The notes under the pieces were generated by a model. The model ran no database searches, was not told the DNA's origin, and was given only the letters and a program-made list of their open reading frames with translations. Below are positions 17,267 to 24,477 of a stretch of DNA of 64,000 nucleotides, piece after piece. This DNA comes from Ferruginivarius sediminum (GTDB lineage Bacteria > Pseudomonadota > Alphaproteobacteria > Kiloniellales > Rhodovibrionaceae), in contig NZ_QPMH01000003.1 in assembly GCF_003344765.1 (NCBI RefSeq), forward strand, positions 62,001 to 126,000. Direction: 5' to 3'. How positions within the stretch are numbered: the stretch's first letter is position 1; each line of letters starts with the position of its first letter. Both the position numbers and the translations under genes were made by a program.

Positions 17267-18640
17267 ATGAATTCAGCTCTTCGGCGCACCCGCGCGAACG
17301 CGCGCGTTTCTCGTGAGTCATCCACCCATCGTTCCGGATACCCCGCGCGCCTCGTTGCCGCGGTCAGCACGCTCGCCATCGCCTGCACGCTGTCGCAGGG
17401 TGCCGCCGCGGAGGACACGGCCGAGGTTATCGAAAAGCTGCGCCAACGCATCCAGCAGCAGGAGCAGCAGCTTCGCCGGCAGAAGCAGATGCTGCTGCGC
17501 CAGGAACAGGAACTGGAGTATCAGCGCGAGCAGCTCGACTCGCTGACGCTCGACAGCGCACGGGCGCGTGGGACGACATCGGCGGACGGTTCGGAGGGCA
17601 CGGAAACGGCGGCGCAGGCGGACACACGCCAGCGCACGGCCCAGGCCGAACCGGCCGAGACCGCGCCCACCCAGCGACCGGAAGCCGAGGAGCGCCAGTT
17701 CCGGGAGGGCGAGTTGACCCTGATCCGCGATCGCGGCGGCGTGCTGACCCCCCAGGGCACCTTCGTCCTGGAGCCGGAGCTGGAATTCGCGACCTCGTCC
17801 AGCAACCGCTTCTTCTTCCAGGGCGTGGAAGTCGTCGAGGCCGTGCTTTTCGGCATCATCGAGGCGTCGGAAACCCAGCGCGAGCGCGTCACGGCGGCGC
17901 TTGGCGGCCGCTATGGCGTCACCGACCGCTTCGAAGTGGACGTACGCGTTCCCTACATCTACCGCAACGACCGCATCGAATCGACGGGCGTCAACGATCC
18001 GACGTTCAGCAGCGTGCGCGACATCGAGGGCGATGGCCTGGGCGACCTGGAATTCGGCGCCCACTACCAGCTCAACAGCGGGCGGGAGGACTGGCCGCTG
18101 TTTGTCGGCAACTTGCGTGTCGGCGCGCCGACCGGCGAGGGTCCGTTCGACGTGGACCGCGACGAAAACGGCCTGGAGAGCGAGTTGCCCACGGGCTCGG
18201 GCTTCTGGTCGGTGGAACCCAGCATCACCGCCATCGTACCGACCGACCCGGCGGTGGTCTTCGGCAACATCGGCTATGCCTGGAACATCAGCCGCGATGT
18301 CGACGAGCGCATCCCGAACGCGCAGGACGACGTGGACGGCGTGACCGAGATCGGCGAGGTCGATGTCGGCGACTCCATCAACGCCAGCTTCGGCGTCGGC
18401 GTCGGCCTGAACGACCGGCTCAGCTTCAGCCTGGGCTACGAGCACAGCTACGTGCTTGCCACCGACACCGAGGTGGACGGCCAAGTGCAGGAATCCGACG
18501 AGGTGCACGTCGCCTCGTTCCTGTTCGGCGGCAACTACGCCCTTAGCCCCCGCACGGCCATCGACCTGCGCGTCGCCGCCGGCCTGACCGAAGAGGCGGA
18601 AGACGCCCGGGTGACGCTGCGCGTGCCGATCACGTTCTAG
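17267..18640 (+). CDS. FapF-like outer-membrane beta-barrel protein with N-terminal coiled coil
   Basis: The 457-residue protein has a long signal region (to about residue 48, ending SQGAAAED), then a Gln/Glu/Arg-rich coiled coil at about 50-95 (VIEKLRQRIQQQEQQL). A Thr/Ala/Glu-rich linker follows. From residue 153 there are alternating short strands typical of a beta-barrel, starting RDRGGVLTPQGTFVLEPELE and ending in LRVPITF with a terminal phenylalanine. Coiled coil plus barrel of this length matches the architecture of FapF, the pore that exports Fap amyloid. It begins 37 bases after the sigma54 activator and may be co-transcribed with it. A generic phenol-degradation-type channel is the alternative. 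Confidence 0.72.
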   Translation: MNSALRRTRANARVSRESSTHRSGYPARLVAAVSTLAIACTLSQGAAAEDTAEVIEKLRQRIQQQEQQLRRQKQMLLRQEQELEYQREQLDSLTLDSARARGTTSADGSEGTETAAQADTRQRTAQAEPAETAPTQRPEAEERQFREGELTLIRDRGGVLTPQGTFVLEPELEFATSSSNRFFFQGVEVVEAVLFGIIEASETQRERVTAALGGRYGVTDRFEVDVRVPYIYRNDRIESTGVNDPTFSSVRDIEGDGLGDLEFGAHYQLNSGREDWPLFVGNLRVGAPTGEGPFDVDRDENGLESELPTGSGFWSVEPSITAIVPTDPAVVFGNIGYAWNISRDVDERIPNAQDDVDGVTEIGEVDVGDSINASFGVGVGLNDRLSFSLGYEHSYVLATDTEVDGQVQESDEVHVASFLFGGNYALSPRTAIDLRVAAGLTEEAEDARVTLRVPITF

Positions 18641-18700
18641 GGTGCGTTGCCCCCGGCGGCGAAAGCCAGGGAACCCGCATCGTGCGCCGCCCGAAGAAAG

Positions 18701-19024
18701 CTATCGGAAGGTGACCGATACCGATGTCCTGAAGGTGCCGTCGCGCTGTCGGGGTTGGGGCGGCTTGGGCGGCAGCGGGTGCTTCATGTCGTCCCATAGG
18801 ACGGAGCCGACCTGGATACTCCCATAATCCGGCGTCGCGCCCGAAAAGCGGGATCCGCGCGCGCCGCTGAGAACCTCGTCGGCCACGGGCGCGTCGAATG
18901 GATCGGCAGCCGCAACCCTGGGCGCCGTCCCCTCGCCCGCAGTCGCTTGCAGGCAAGGCAGCGCGGCCACCGCGAAAACCGTGGCCAGCAACCGCTTCGC
19001 CGATATGCCGACACCTGTCCGCAT
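18701..19024 (-). CDS. Small secreted protein with degenerate double-glycine-like motif
   Basis: The 107-residue protein has a Sec signal peptide (residues 1-29, hydrophobic LLATVFAVAALPCLQATAG). DPFDAPV at 41-47 is followed by VLSGARGS at 51-58. The same DPF-PV then [EV]L-x-x-x-R-G order occurs in the neighbouring 253-residue protein, so the two share a leader-like segment. The C-terminal half is Pro-rich (KHPLPPKPPQPRQRDG) and ends in a beta-like SVSVTFR. It starts immediately after the stop of the upstream gene and is last in the operon. Proposed role: accessory or minor fibre component. Confidence 0.6.
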   Translation of the reverse strand: MRTGVGISAKRLLATVFAVAALPCLQATAGEGTAPRVAAADPFDAPVADEVLSGARGSRFSGATPDYGSIQVGSVLWDDMKHPLPPKPPQPRQRDGTFRTSVSVTFR

Positions 19025-19786
19025 TTACGACCCGCGCAGAGAGCGTGCGTTGCGAACTGCGTCCGCAGCCAGCCGGCTGGCCCGGAACGAGCCGATCAGG
19101 TCGCGGAAGTTCTCGATACTCAGGTTAATCTGCACACGCTGGGAAATCGAGACATTGTTCAGCCGGTTCAACACGATGGAGCGTGGCAGCCCGTTCGTCC
19201 CGTGGCTGACGGTCAGCCCCGGTATCGACAGCGTTCCCGTCACCGGCGTCGCGCTCGCATTCGACGATGGCGCGGGCGCGGCGGACGGTTGCGTGGCCGC
19301 CTGTGCCGAGGATGAGCCGGACGACGACCCCGAGGACGTCGGCCTTGAGGTCCGTGAAACCGTCGCCGGGCCCGTCGAACTTCCGGCCGTGGCGGCGTTC
19401 CGGGCGCTGGCGGTGGTGGACGCCGTGGATGCGGCTTGGCGCTCCGGCTGCGTGCCGGTGTCCCCGGCACCGGCCGCCTGCGAGGCGCCGTTCAGCGGCG
19501 ACAGCCCCTCCGCAATCGTGTCGCCGATCTGGCGGACGCGATTCAGACCCTCGATGACGAAGCTGGAGGTGAGCGTCATCTTGTCGTTCAGGCCGGTGCG
19601 CACGCTCACGCCGATGTTCATCTCGAAGGCGCCGACCTTGAAACCGCCCCGTACCCGGTCGAGCTCGGCCCGGGCCAGGGGTTCCACGGGGCCGAAGGGG
19701 TCGTCGACGCCGGCACCGGCCTGAAGCGGCATGAGGCCGCAGACCGTGGCAAGGGCGGCAGCGGCAACGACGGACAAGCGCGGCAT
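19025..19786 (-). CDS. Secreted Ser/Thr/Ala-rich protein with ELxxVxGG motif
   Basis: The protein has 253 residues from ATG 19786, 13 bases after the C39 peptidase gene. Signal peptide 1-25 is followed by DPFGPV and then ELDRVRGG (41-48), an exact match to the ELxxVxGG cleavage motif of double-glycine leaders. After the motif come KVGAFEMNIGVSV and a conserved-looking segment. A low-complexity Ser/Ala/Thr linker covers about 110-185. The C-terminal region NNVSISQRVQINLSIENF looks strand-forming. It is a probable substrate of the adjacent C39 peptidase. No known family was recognised; FapE-like is possible by context. Confidence 0.68.
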   Translation of the reverse strand: MPRLSVVAAAALATVCGLMPLQAGAGVDDPFGPVEPLARAELDRVRGGFKVGAFEMNIGVSVRTGLNDKMTLTSSFVIEGLNRVRQIGDTIAEGLSPLNGASQAAGAGDTGTQPERQAASTASTTASARNAATAGSSTGPATVSRTSRPTSSGSSSGSSSAQAATQPSAAPAPSSNASATPVTGTLSIPGLTVSHGTNGLPRSIVLNRLNNVSISQRVQINLSIENFRDLIGSFRASRLAADAVRNARSLRGS

Positions 19787-19799
19787 GGCTCGATCCTCG

Positions 19800-20504
19800 C
19801 TAATAGACCCGGCCGGCCCGGAACAGGCTGGCCGAGAACGTTGCAAGCGACGTGCGGCTCAACGCGGTCCCGAAAGGTGCCCGCGCCTGGACCGCCCAGG
19901 TTTCCGGTCTGTTGAAGGTGTCCCGCGCCTCGGCGACCCGTGACTTGATGACGAAGGCGATGCCGTTCCACATCGCCTTGAATTCGTCGCGGTCGATCGG
20001 CCGGATACCGCGGGCGGGGTCGCCGACCAGCACCTCTCTTTCCGAGACGCCCTTGACGATGACGAAGTGCTTGTAGCCGTCGGTGTCGATCAGCGCGATC
20101 GCCGGCAGGCCCGCCTTTTGGAGGCGGTCCAGGGACACCTTGTAGCCGTCGGAAGGCAGGCCGATCTCCGCCAGGTAGCGCTTCATGTCGAGCAGCGAGA
20201 AGCCCAGGCGTTCGATGCGCTCCTGGTCGCCCGTCTCGTACATGGTGTTGAAAACCTCGATCTCCGTCGTCGGCCTGTCGTAGTGAAATGTCAGCAGCGA
20301 GGCCAGCGCCGCCGACCCGCACGAGAAGTCATACTTTTGCAGGAATACCGTGCGGAAACGCGCCTCCCTGATCGACTCTACCGGCACGTTGAACGCGCCG
20401 CCGAACGACCCGCCGACGCCACGCACCGTAACCTCCCCCGCGACGGCCGGCGCCGCCGCGATCAGGGACAACATCGTGGCCAGGACCAGAGCGCCGCGCG
20501 TCAT
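19800..20504 (-). CDS. Periplasmic C39-family cysteine peptidase (FapD-like)
   Basis: The 234-residue protein has a Sec signal peptide (residues 1-23, ending APAVAG), then a C39 peptidase fold. The oxyanion glutamine and catalytic cysteine are in LQKYDFSCGSAALASLL (Q56, C62). The histidine is H146 in KHFVIVKG and the aspartate D162 in VGDPARG, so the triad is complete. It lacks ABC-transporter domains, unlike bacteriocin exporters, as is true of FapD. C39 enzymes cut after double-glycine motifs, and such motifs occur in the secreted products of neighbouring genes. It lies 11 bases after the 118-residue gene in the same operon. Confidence 0.88.
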   Translation of the reverse strand: MTRGALVLATMLSLIAAAPAVAGEVTVRGVGGSFGGAFNVPVESIREARFRTVFLQKYDFSCGSAALASLLTFHYDRPTTEIEVFNTMYETGDQERIERLGFSLLDMKRYLAEIGLPSDGYKVSLDRLQKAGLPAIALIDTDGYKHFVIVKGVSEREVLVGDPARGIRPIDRDEFKAMWNGIAFVIKSRVAEARDTFNRPETWAVQARAPFGTALSRTSLATFSASLFRAGRVY

Positions 20505-20515
20505 CCCCCGTCTCC

Positions 20516-20872
20516 CTACTTCAGGAAAATGTTCATCTGGTAGATCGTCTGGAAGTTGGAGTTCAGACCGGTGTTGAAATTCAAGGTGCTGAACCCGCTG
20601 ACATCCTTGACGTCGATGTTGTCGATCAGGCCGGTGGTCACGTTGGAGGCCCTGTTGTCGCGGATGTCGCTCAACGCCTCGGCCACATTGATCCCGACAT
20701 CGTTGATGCCGCCGCGAACGCCGGAAAGCTCACCCAATTCCACCTTGTTCTCGAAGATCTCCTCGCCCGCCTCCAGATCACCGTCGCCGGCGTGCGAGAG
20801 CGATGGATACACCGACACGGCAGCGGCGGCGAGTACGCACATCCAAGCGATCCTGCGATAACTCGTCGACAT
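20516..20872 (-). CDS. Small secreted protein with ELxxVxGG motif and Asn-rich tail (FapB-like candidate)
   Basis: The 118-residue protein has a Sec signal peptide (1-28, ending SLSHA), an acidic stretch, then ELSGVRGG at 48-55, a perfect ELxxVxGG. The predicted mature part begins INDVGINVAEAL and is rich in Asn, Thr and Ile/Val (NRASNVTTGLIDNI, then TLNFNTGLNSNFQTIYQ). Alternating polar and hydrophobic residues with many Asn/Gln resemble amyloid subunit segments. It lies between the repeat protein and the C39 peptidase. It could be the nucleator or minor subunit; that is inference. Confidence 0.65.
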   Translation of the reverse strand: MSTSYRRIAWMCVLAAAAVSVYPSLSHAGDGDLEAGEEIFENKVELGELSGVRGGINDVGINVAEALSDIRDNRASNVTTGLIDNIDVKDVSGFSTLNFNTGLNSNFQTIYQMNIFLK

Positions 20873-20900
20873 GGGACCGATCCCCGATCATGGCGAAAAC

Positions 20901-20950
20901 GGCCGGCGCCGGCGGGCGCGCGACGGGAAAACCCGCCCGGCCCGCCGGCC
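20901..20950 (-). terminator. Interrupted GC-rich hairpin with short T-run, candidate attenuator
   Basis: GGCCGGC at 20901-20907 pairs with GCCGGCC at 20944-20950, and the inner GGCGGG (20911-20916) pairs with CCCGCC (20932-20937). Read on the minus strand the hairpin is followed by GTTTTCG. It lies between the repeat-protein gene and the small-protein/C39 genes. It could reduce read-through so that the presumed main subunit is made in excess. Confidence 0.45.
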
Positions 20951-20965
20951 CCGCTGCGCATCGCC

Positions 20966-22225
20966 TTAGTTGTTGATGCGCGAGTTGATCGACACCGAGT
21001 TGCTCATCGAGCCGATGCCGGTATTCTGGTTAATCTGGTTAATACCGCGAGAATTCTGGACCGACGTCCCGCGAATATTACCGGTGTTGACCGAGCCGTC
21101 TTCCGGAACGGTCTCGACGAACTGAACGCTCGACACCGAGGAGCTGAGCTGCGTCTGGTTCAAGGCGACGCTGCCCATGATATCGACGTCGAAGCCGTCG
21201 TTGTCCTGCGAGCCGGTGACGACGTTGCTGCCGTCGCCGTTCGCCTGGTTCGCGTCACGACCGGCATTCTGGCCGCCGTCGGCCGCCTGGTTCACGTTGC
21301 CGCCGGCAACCACGCCCGAATCCTGGGCGGCGTCGCCACCGGCCACCTGGGCGTCGTCGGTGGCGGAAAACAGGTCGTTGCCCGCCATCTGGCCGCGGCC
21401 GCTGGCTGCGTTGCCGCCGGCAACCGTGGCGCCCTCGCTGGCGGTGATCGCCGTGCTGTTGTTGGCCGCCTGATTGGCGCCCTCACCAGCGATGTAGTTC
21501 TCATCGTCGGAGTTGTCGTCGGTGTTGAACGAGTTGTCGATGTCGTCGCGGCCGTCGTCGTCGTCGGCCGAGTTGTCATCGATCGTTGTGTTGCCGGAAT
21601 CGGCCGTATTGCCGATGCCGCCGACATCCTCAATGTCGGTGCCGTCGTCGTCGCTGTTGTCGTCGGTATTGCCGATGCCGCCGGCGTTATCCTTAATATC
21701 TACGCCGTCGTCATCGGAGTTATCATCGGTATTGAAAGCGTTGTCCGCATCCAGACCATCGTCGTCCGAGTTGTCGTCGGTGTTAAACGAGTTGTCGGCA
21801 TCGGTGCCATCGTCGTCGGAGTTGTCGTCCGTCGTCGTGTTGCCGGAATCGGCAATGTCGGTATTGCCGATACCGCCGGCATTGTCCTTGACGTCGATGC
21901 CGTCGTCGTCGCTGTTGTCGTCGGTCGTCGAACTGTCGTTGCCGACGTTCGTCTGGTTGCCGACGTTGTCCTGGTCGTTGGCATCGTTGTCCTGATCGTT
22001 GCCGGCGGTCGTGCTGTCCTCGATGTTGCCGTCGCCGACGTTCGAGTCCTCGGCGTTGCCGTCACCGACCGTGGAATCGTTCTGACCGGCAGCGCTGCCG
22101 TCACCGGAAGCGTCCGCCACGTTTTCCTGCGTGGGCTCGGCATCCTGAGCGAATGCATACGGTGCGCCGGCCATGAGCGCGGCCACCGAAACCGCGGCAA
22201 GCAGATTTCGCTTGAGCATCCTCAA
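20966..22225 (-). CDS. Secreted Asp/Asn-rich repeat protein, candidate main fibre or matrix subunit
   Basis: The 419-residue protein has a Sec signal peptide (1-26, ending AYAFA-like APYAFA). The mature chain is extremely acidic. Residues about 100-245 hold seven imperfect copies of a TDDNSDDDG unit, separated by spacers such as NAGGIGN and NSFN. A Gly/Ala/Asn-rich region (246-340) follows, then a Gln/Asn/Ser-rich C-terminus with NSRGINQINQNTGIG (391-405). No cysteine is present after the signal. The design suggests a calcium-binding or amyloid-like surface fibre. A consensus sigma54 promoter lies about 70-90 bases upstream. No homologue could be named from sequence alone. Confidence 0.72.
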   Translation of the reverse strand: MRMLKRNLLAAVSVAALMAGAPYAFAQDAEPTQENVADASGDGSAAGQNDSTVGDGNAEDSNVGDGNIEDSTTAGNDQDNDANDQDNVGNQTNVGNDSSTTDDNSDDDGIDVKDNAGGIGNTDIADSGNTTTDDNSDDDGTDADNSFNTDDNSDDDGLDADNAFNTDDNSDDDGVDIKDNAGGIGNTDDNSDDDGTDIEDVGGIGNTADSGNTTIDDNSADDDDGRDDIDNSFNTDDNSDDENYIAGEGANQAANNSTAITASEGATVAGGNAASGRGQMAGNDLFSATDDAQVAGGDAAQDSGVVAGGNVNQAADGGQNAGRDANQANGDGSNVVTGSQDNDGFDVDIMGSVALNQTQLSSSVSSVQFVETVPEDGSVNTGNIRGTSVQNSRGINQINQNTGIGSMSNSVSINSRINN

Positions 22226-22297
22226 CTCCTCCCGTGGGATTGTCTCCGCATTGTCCAGGCGCGACGGATGATCCCACCCCGCCGCAATGCCCGTTGC

Positions 22298-22313
22298 AGC
22301 AAGCGGCGTGCCA
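22298..22313 (-). promoter_or_regulatory. Sigma54 (RpoN) promoter for the repeat-protein operon
   Basis: On the minus strand the bases read TGGCACGCCGCTTGCT, a full match to TGGCACG-N4-TTGCW. The predicted start site is near 22287, leaving a leader of about 62 bases to the ATG at 22225. It is served plausibly by the sigma54 activator at 15835-17229. Confidence 0.8.
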
Positions 22314-22419
22314 ATCCTTCGAAAGCCAGTGATTGCGCGCCTTCCGCGGGTCAGTCCTGGCCGCGAGAGACAGGGAAAGACGGATTCGAGGGAAGCCGGA
22401 CGGGATATTTGTTTCGCAA

Positions 22420-22522
22420 GGTTAACACTTGGGAGTCGACTTCCGCCCCGGGACAGGAGCTTTTTCCAGTCTTGTGAGGATGTTAGTCGCGCATCGGCCG
22501 CTATTAAGTATGGTTAACAATT
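22420..22522. promoter_or_regulatory. Two GGTTAACA(A/C)TT repeats, candidate upstream activator sites
   Basis: GGTTAACACTT at 22420-22430 and GGTTAACAATT at 22512-22522 are near-identical 11-base direct repeats. They lie about 107 and 200 bases upstream of the sigma54 promoter at 22298-22313, in the distance range where enhancer-binding proteins bind. I saw no copy near the second sigma54 promoter. Confidence 0.35.
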
Positions 22523-22567
22523 TCTAGATTGGGCGTTAAGCATCGGGCTGACCCAGCGCCAGCGAGG

Positions 22568-22900
22568 CTAGAACGCACCACCCCGGATCGTGATGTTGGG
22601 CGTCAGGAAATCGACCATCGGCGCCAGTCCGATATCGGCGTTCATGTCCGCCGCCGGGCGACTGCCGGTCGGGTTGCCGATTGGCATCCGCCCGGTGTTC
22701 TCCATCAACTCGCGCTGTTCGGGAAGCACGCGGCCAAGGCCGCTCAGCGTTCCGCCGGTCCCGGTTGCCGTGGCCTCCAGATCGGCGCCCTGAACCGGGG
22801 CCCCCAGCATGCTGTCCAGCTCGGACTCCGCCTGTCCCGGCGTCGTCATGAAGGCAAGTACGGCCGCCACCATCGCCAGTGTCGCCGTTCGTCCAAGCAC
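22568..22900 (-). CDS. Small secreted protein of the Fap-like locus
   Basis: The GTG at 22900 was chosen because GGAGG sits eight bases upstream of it and the sigma54 promoter at 22939 gives a suitable leader; an ATG at 22915 is the alternative. The 110-residue product has a signal peptide (1-24, ending TTPGQA), directly followed by ELDSMLGA, a weak relative of the ELxxVxGG motif. The rest is Gly/Thr/Pro-containing and ends in NITIRGGAF, a possible terminal strand. It has its own promoter but belongs to the same regulon as the repeat protein. Function unknown. Confidence 0.6.
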   Translation of the reverse strand: MLGRTATLAMVAAVLAFMTTPGQAESELDSMLGAPVQGADLEATATGTGGTLSGLGRVLPEQRELMENTGRMPIGNPTGSRPAADMNADIGLAPMVDFLTPNITIRGGAF

Positions 22901-22938
22901 CGCTCCACCCTCCATCGTCCACAACCTGCCGACAGCGA

Positions 22939-22954
22939 CGCAATTCCCGTGCCA
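22939..22954 (-). promoter_or_regulatory. Second sigma54 (RpoN) promoter
   Basis: On the minus strand it reads TGGCACGGGAATTGCG, matching TGGCACG-N4-TTGC completely and missing only the final W. The predicted start site is near 22928, about 28 bases before the GTG start at 22900, with a Shine-Dalgarno site between. It drives the small secreted protein gene. Confidence 0.78.
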
Positions 22955-23103
22955 GCCGGCTTCGGGCGTGCGGGAACGGCGCCGGTTTGCAGCGCCGCGT
23001 GCAACCTTTATAACGAGCGCACGCAGGCGGCCGCCCGCGCGAGCACAGGTAGCGGCCACCACCACGACGCCCAAGGCATCCAGCGATAGAGACCGCACAC
23101 CGC

Positions 23104-24462
23104 ATGAGCGCCAAGAAAACCATAAAACCCCGCGCGATCAGCGGCTTTCCGGAATGGCTGCCGGAGATCCGCATCGTCGAACAGCAGTGGATGAACGAGA
23201 TCCGCCGGATCTTCGAAAGCTATGGGTTCTGCAGCATCGACCCACCGTCGGTGGAGGATATCGACGTCCTGACCTCCAAGGGCGGCGACACCGACAAGGA
23301 GATCTACGCGCTGCGCCGCTTGCAGGCCGAGGACGGCGGCGACGAGGCACGCGTGGCCCTGCACTACGACCTGACCGTGCCGCTGGCGCGCTATGTGGCA
23401 CAGCACTTCAACGACCTGGCCTTCCCGTTCAAGCGCTATCAGATCCAGCGCGCCTGGCGCGGCGAGCGCCCGCAGGAGGGGCGATTCCGCGAGTTCTACC
23501 AGTGCGACATCGACGTGGTGGACGTCGACAACGTCGCCCTCGACTTCGACGCGGAGCTGCCGGCCGTCATCCTGGAGGTGCTGGCGAGCCTGGGGCTCGA
23601 CCGGGTGTCGATGCACATCAACAACCGCAAGATCCTGCAGGGCTTCTACGAAGGTCTGGGAATCGAGAACGTGGTCGAGACCATCCGCGTCGTCGACAAG
23701 ATGGACAAGATCGGCCCCGAGGGCGTGGCGAAGATGCTGGTGGACGACGCCGGCATCGACGCCGCCACGGCGCAGCGCTGCGTCGAGCTTGCCTCGATTC
23801 GCAGCACCGACACCTCCTTCGCCGAGCGCGTGCGCGCCCTGGACGTCAAGTCCGAGCTACTGGACGAGGGTCTGGACGAGTTGACCTTCGTGCTGGAACA
23901 CCTTGCCAGCGTGACGCAGGAGCAGGCGGTCGCCGACCTCGCCATCGCGCGCGGCTTCGACTACTACACCGGCACCGTCTACGAGGGGAAGCTGATCGAC
24001 TATCCGGATTATCCCTCGATCCTGTCGGGCGGGCGTTACGACGATCTGGTCGGCAGCTTCCTGCGCCGTCGGCTGCCGGGTGTGGGCCTGTCCATCGGCC
24101 TGACGCGGATCTTCGCCAAGCTGGTGAAGGAAGGCCAGATCCAGCCGGGTCCGAAGTGCCCCACCGACGTGCTGGTGGTGCAGCTTCCGGGCGTGGACCG
24201 GGCGGTCGCCCGCGACACCGGCCGGCACTTGCGCCGGCGCGGCTTCAACGTCGAGGTCTATCACGAGGCCAAGAAGGTCGGCGCGCAGATGAAGTACGCC
24301 GACCGCAAGGGCATTCCCTACGTCTGCTTCCCGCCCGGCGAGCCCGGCGCGCTGCCCGAGTTCAAGGACATGCAAAGCGGCGAGCAGACCAGCGTCAGCC
24401 TCGATGCGTGGTCACCTTCGGGCAGCGGCGGGACGTTCAAGGCCCGCACCGTTTCGGCCTGA
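23104..24462 (+). CDS. hisS: Histidyl-tRNA synthetase
   Basis: The 452-residue class II synthetase charges tRNA-His. Motif 2 is clear (YQIQRAWRGERPQEGRFREF), as is the histidine-specific loop ARGFDYYTG; YDLTVPLARY precedes motif 2. Motif 3 is in GVGLSIGLTRIF. The C-terminal anticodon-binding domain spans roughly 355-440. FGPFKR-type spacing (AFPFKRYQI) resembles the branch shared with actinobacteria and some alphaproteobacteria rather than E. coli HisRS. It is divergent from the small secreted protein gene and converges on the HyuA-like gene. Confidence 0.95.
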   Translation: MSAKKTIKPRAISGFPEWLPEIRIVEQQWMNEIRRIFESYGFCSIDPPSVEDIDVLTSKGGDTDKEIYALRRLQAEDGGDEARVALHYDLTVPLARYVAQHFNDLAFPFKRYQIQRAWRGERPQEGRFREFYQCDIDVVDVDNVALDFDAELPAVILEVLASLGLDRVSMHINNRKILQGFYEGLGIENVVETIRVVDKMDKIGPEGVAKMLVDDAGIDAATAQRCVELASIRSTDTSFAERVRALDVKSELLDEGLDELTFVLEHLASVTQEQAVADLAIARGFDYYTGTVYEGKLIDYPDYPSILSGGRYDDLVGSFLRRRLPGVGLSIGLTRIFAKLVKEGQIQPGPKCPTDVLVVQLPGVDRAVARDTGRHLRRRGFNVEVYHEAKKVGAQMKYADRKGIPYVCFPPGEPGALPEFKDMQSGEQTSVSLDAWSPSGSGGTFKARTVSA

Positions 24463-24477
24463 GCGGCCTAAAACAGC

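Noticed and set aside
21490..22020. The Asp/Asn repeat DNA as a CRISPR or minisatellite array
   Set aside because: Repeats are in frame with a secreted protein, vary at third codon positions and have spacers that are also conserved protein segments. No cas genes are present.
18630..23174. Numerous alternative open frames antisense to or out of frame with the Fap-like locus, including long Val/Ile-rich plus-strand frames opposite the repeat protein
   Set aside because: The minus-strand set has signal peptides, shared motifs, tight operon spacing and sigma54 promoters. The opposite frames are by-products of the GAC/AAC repeat codons and have no ribosome sites.
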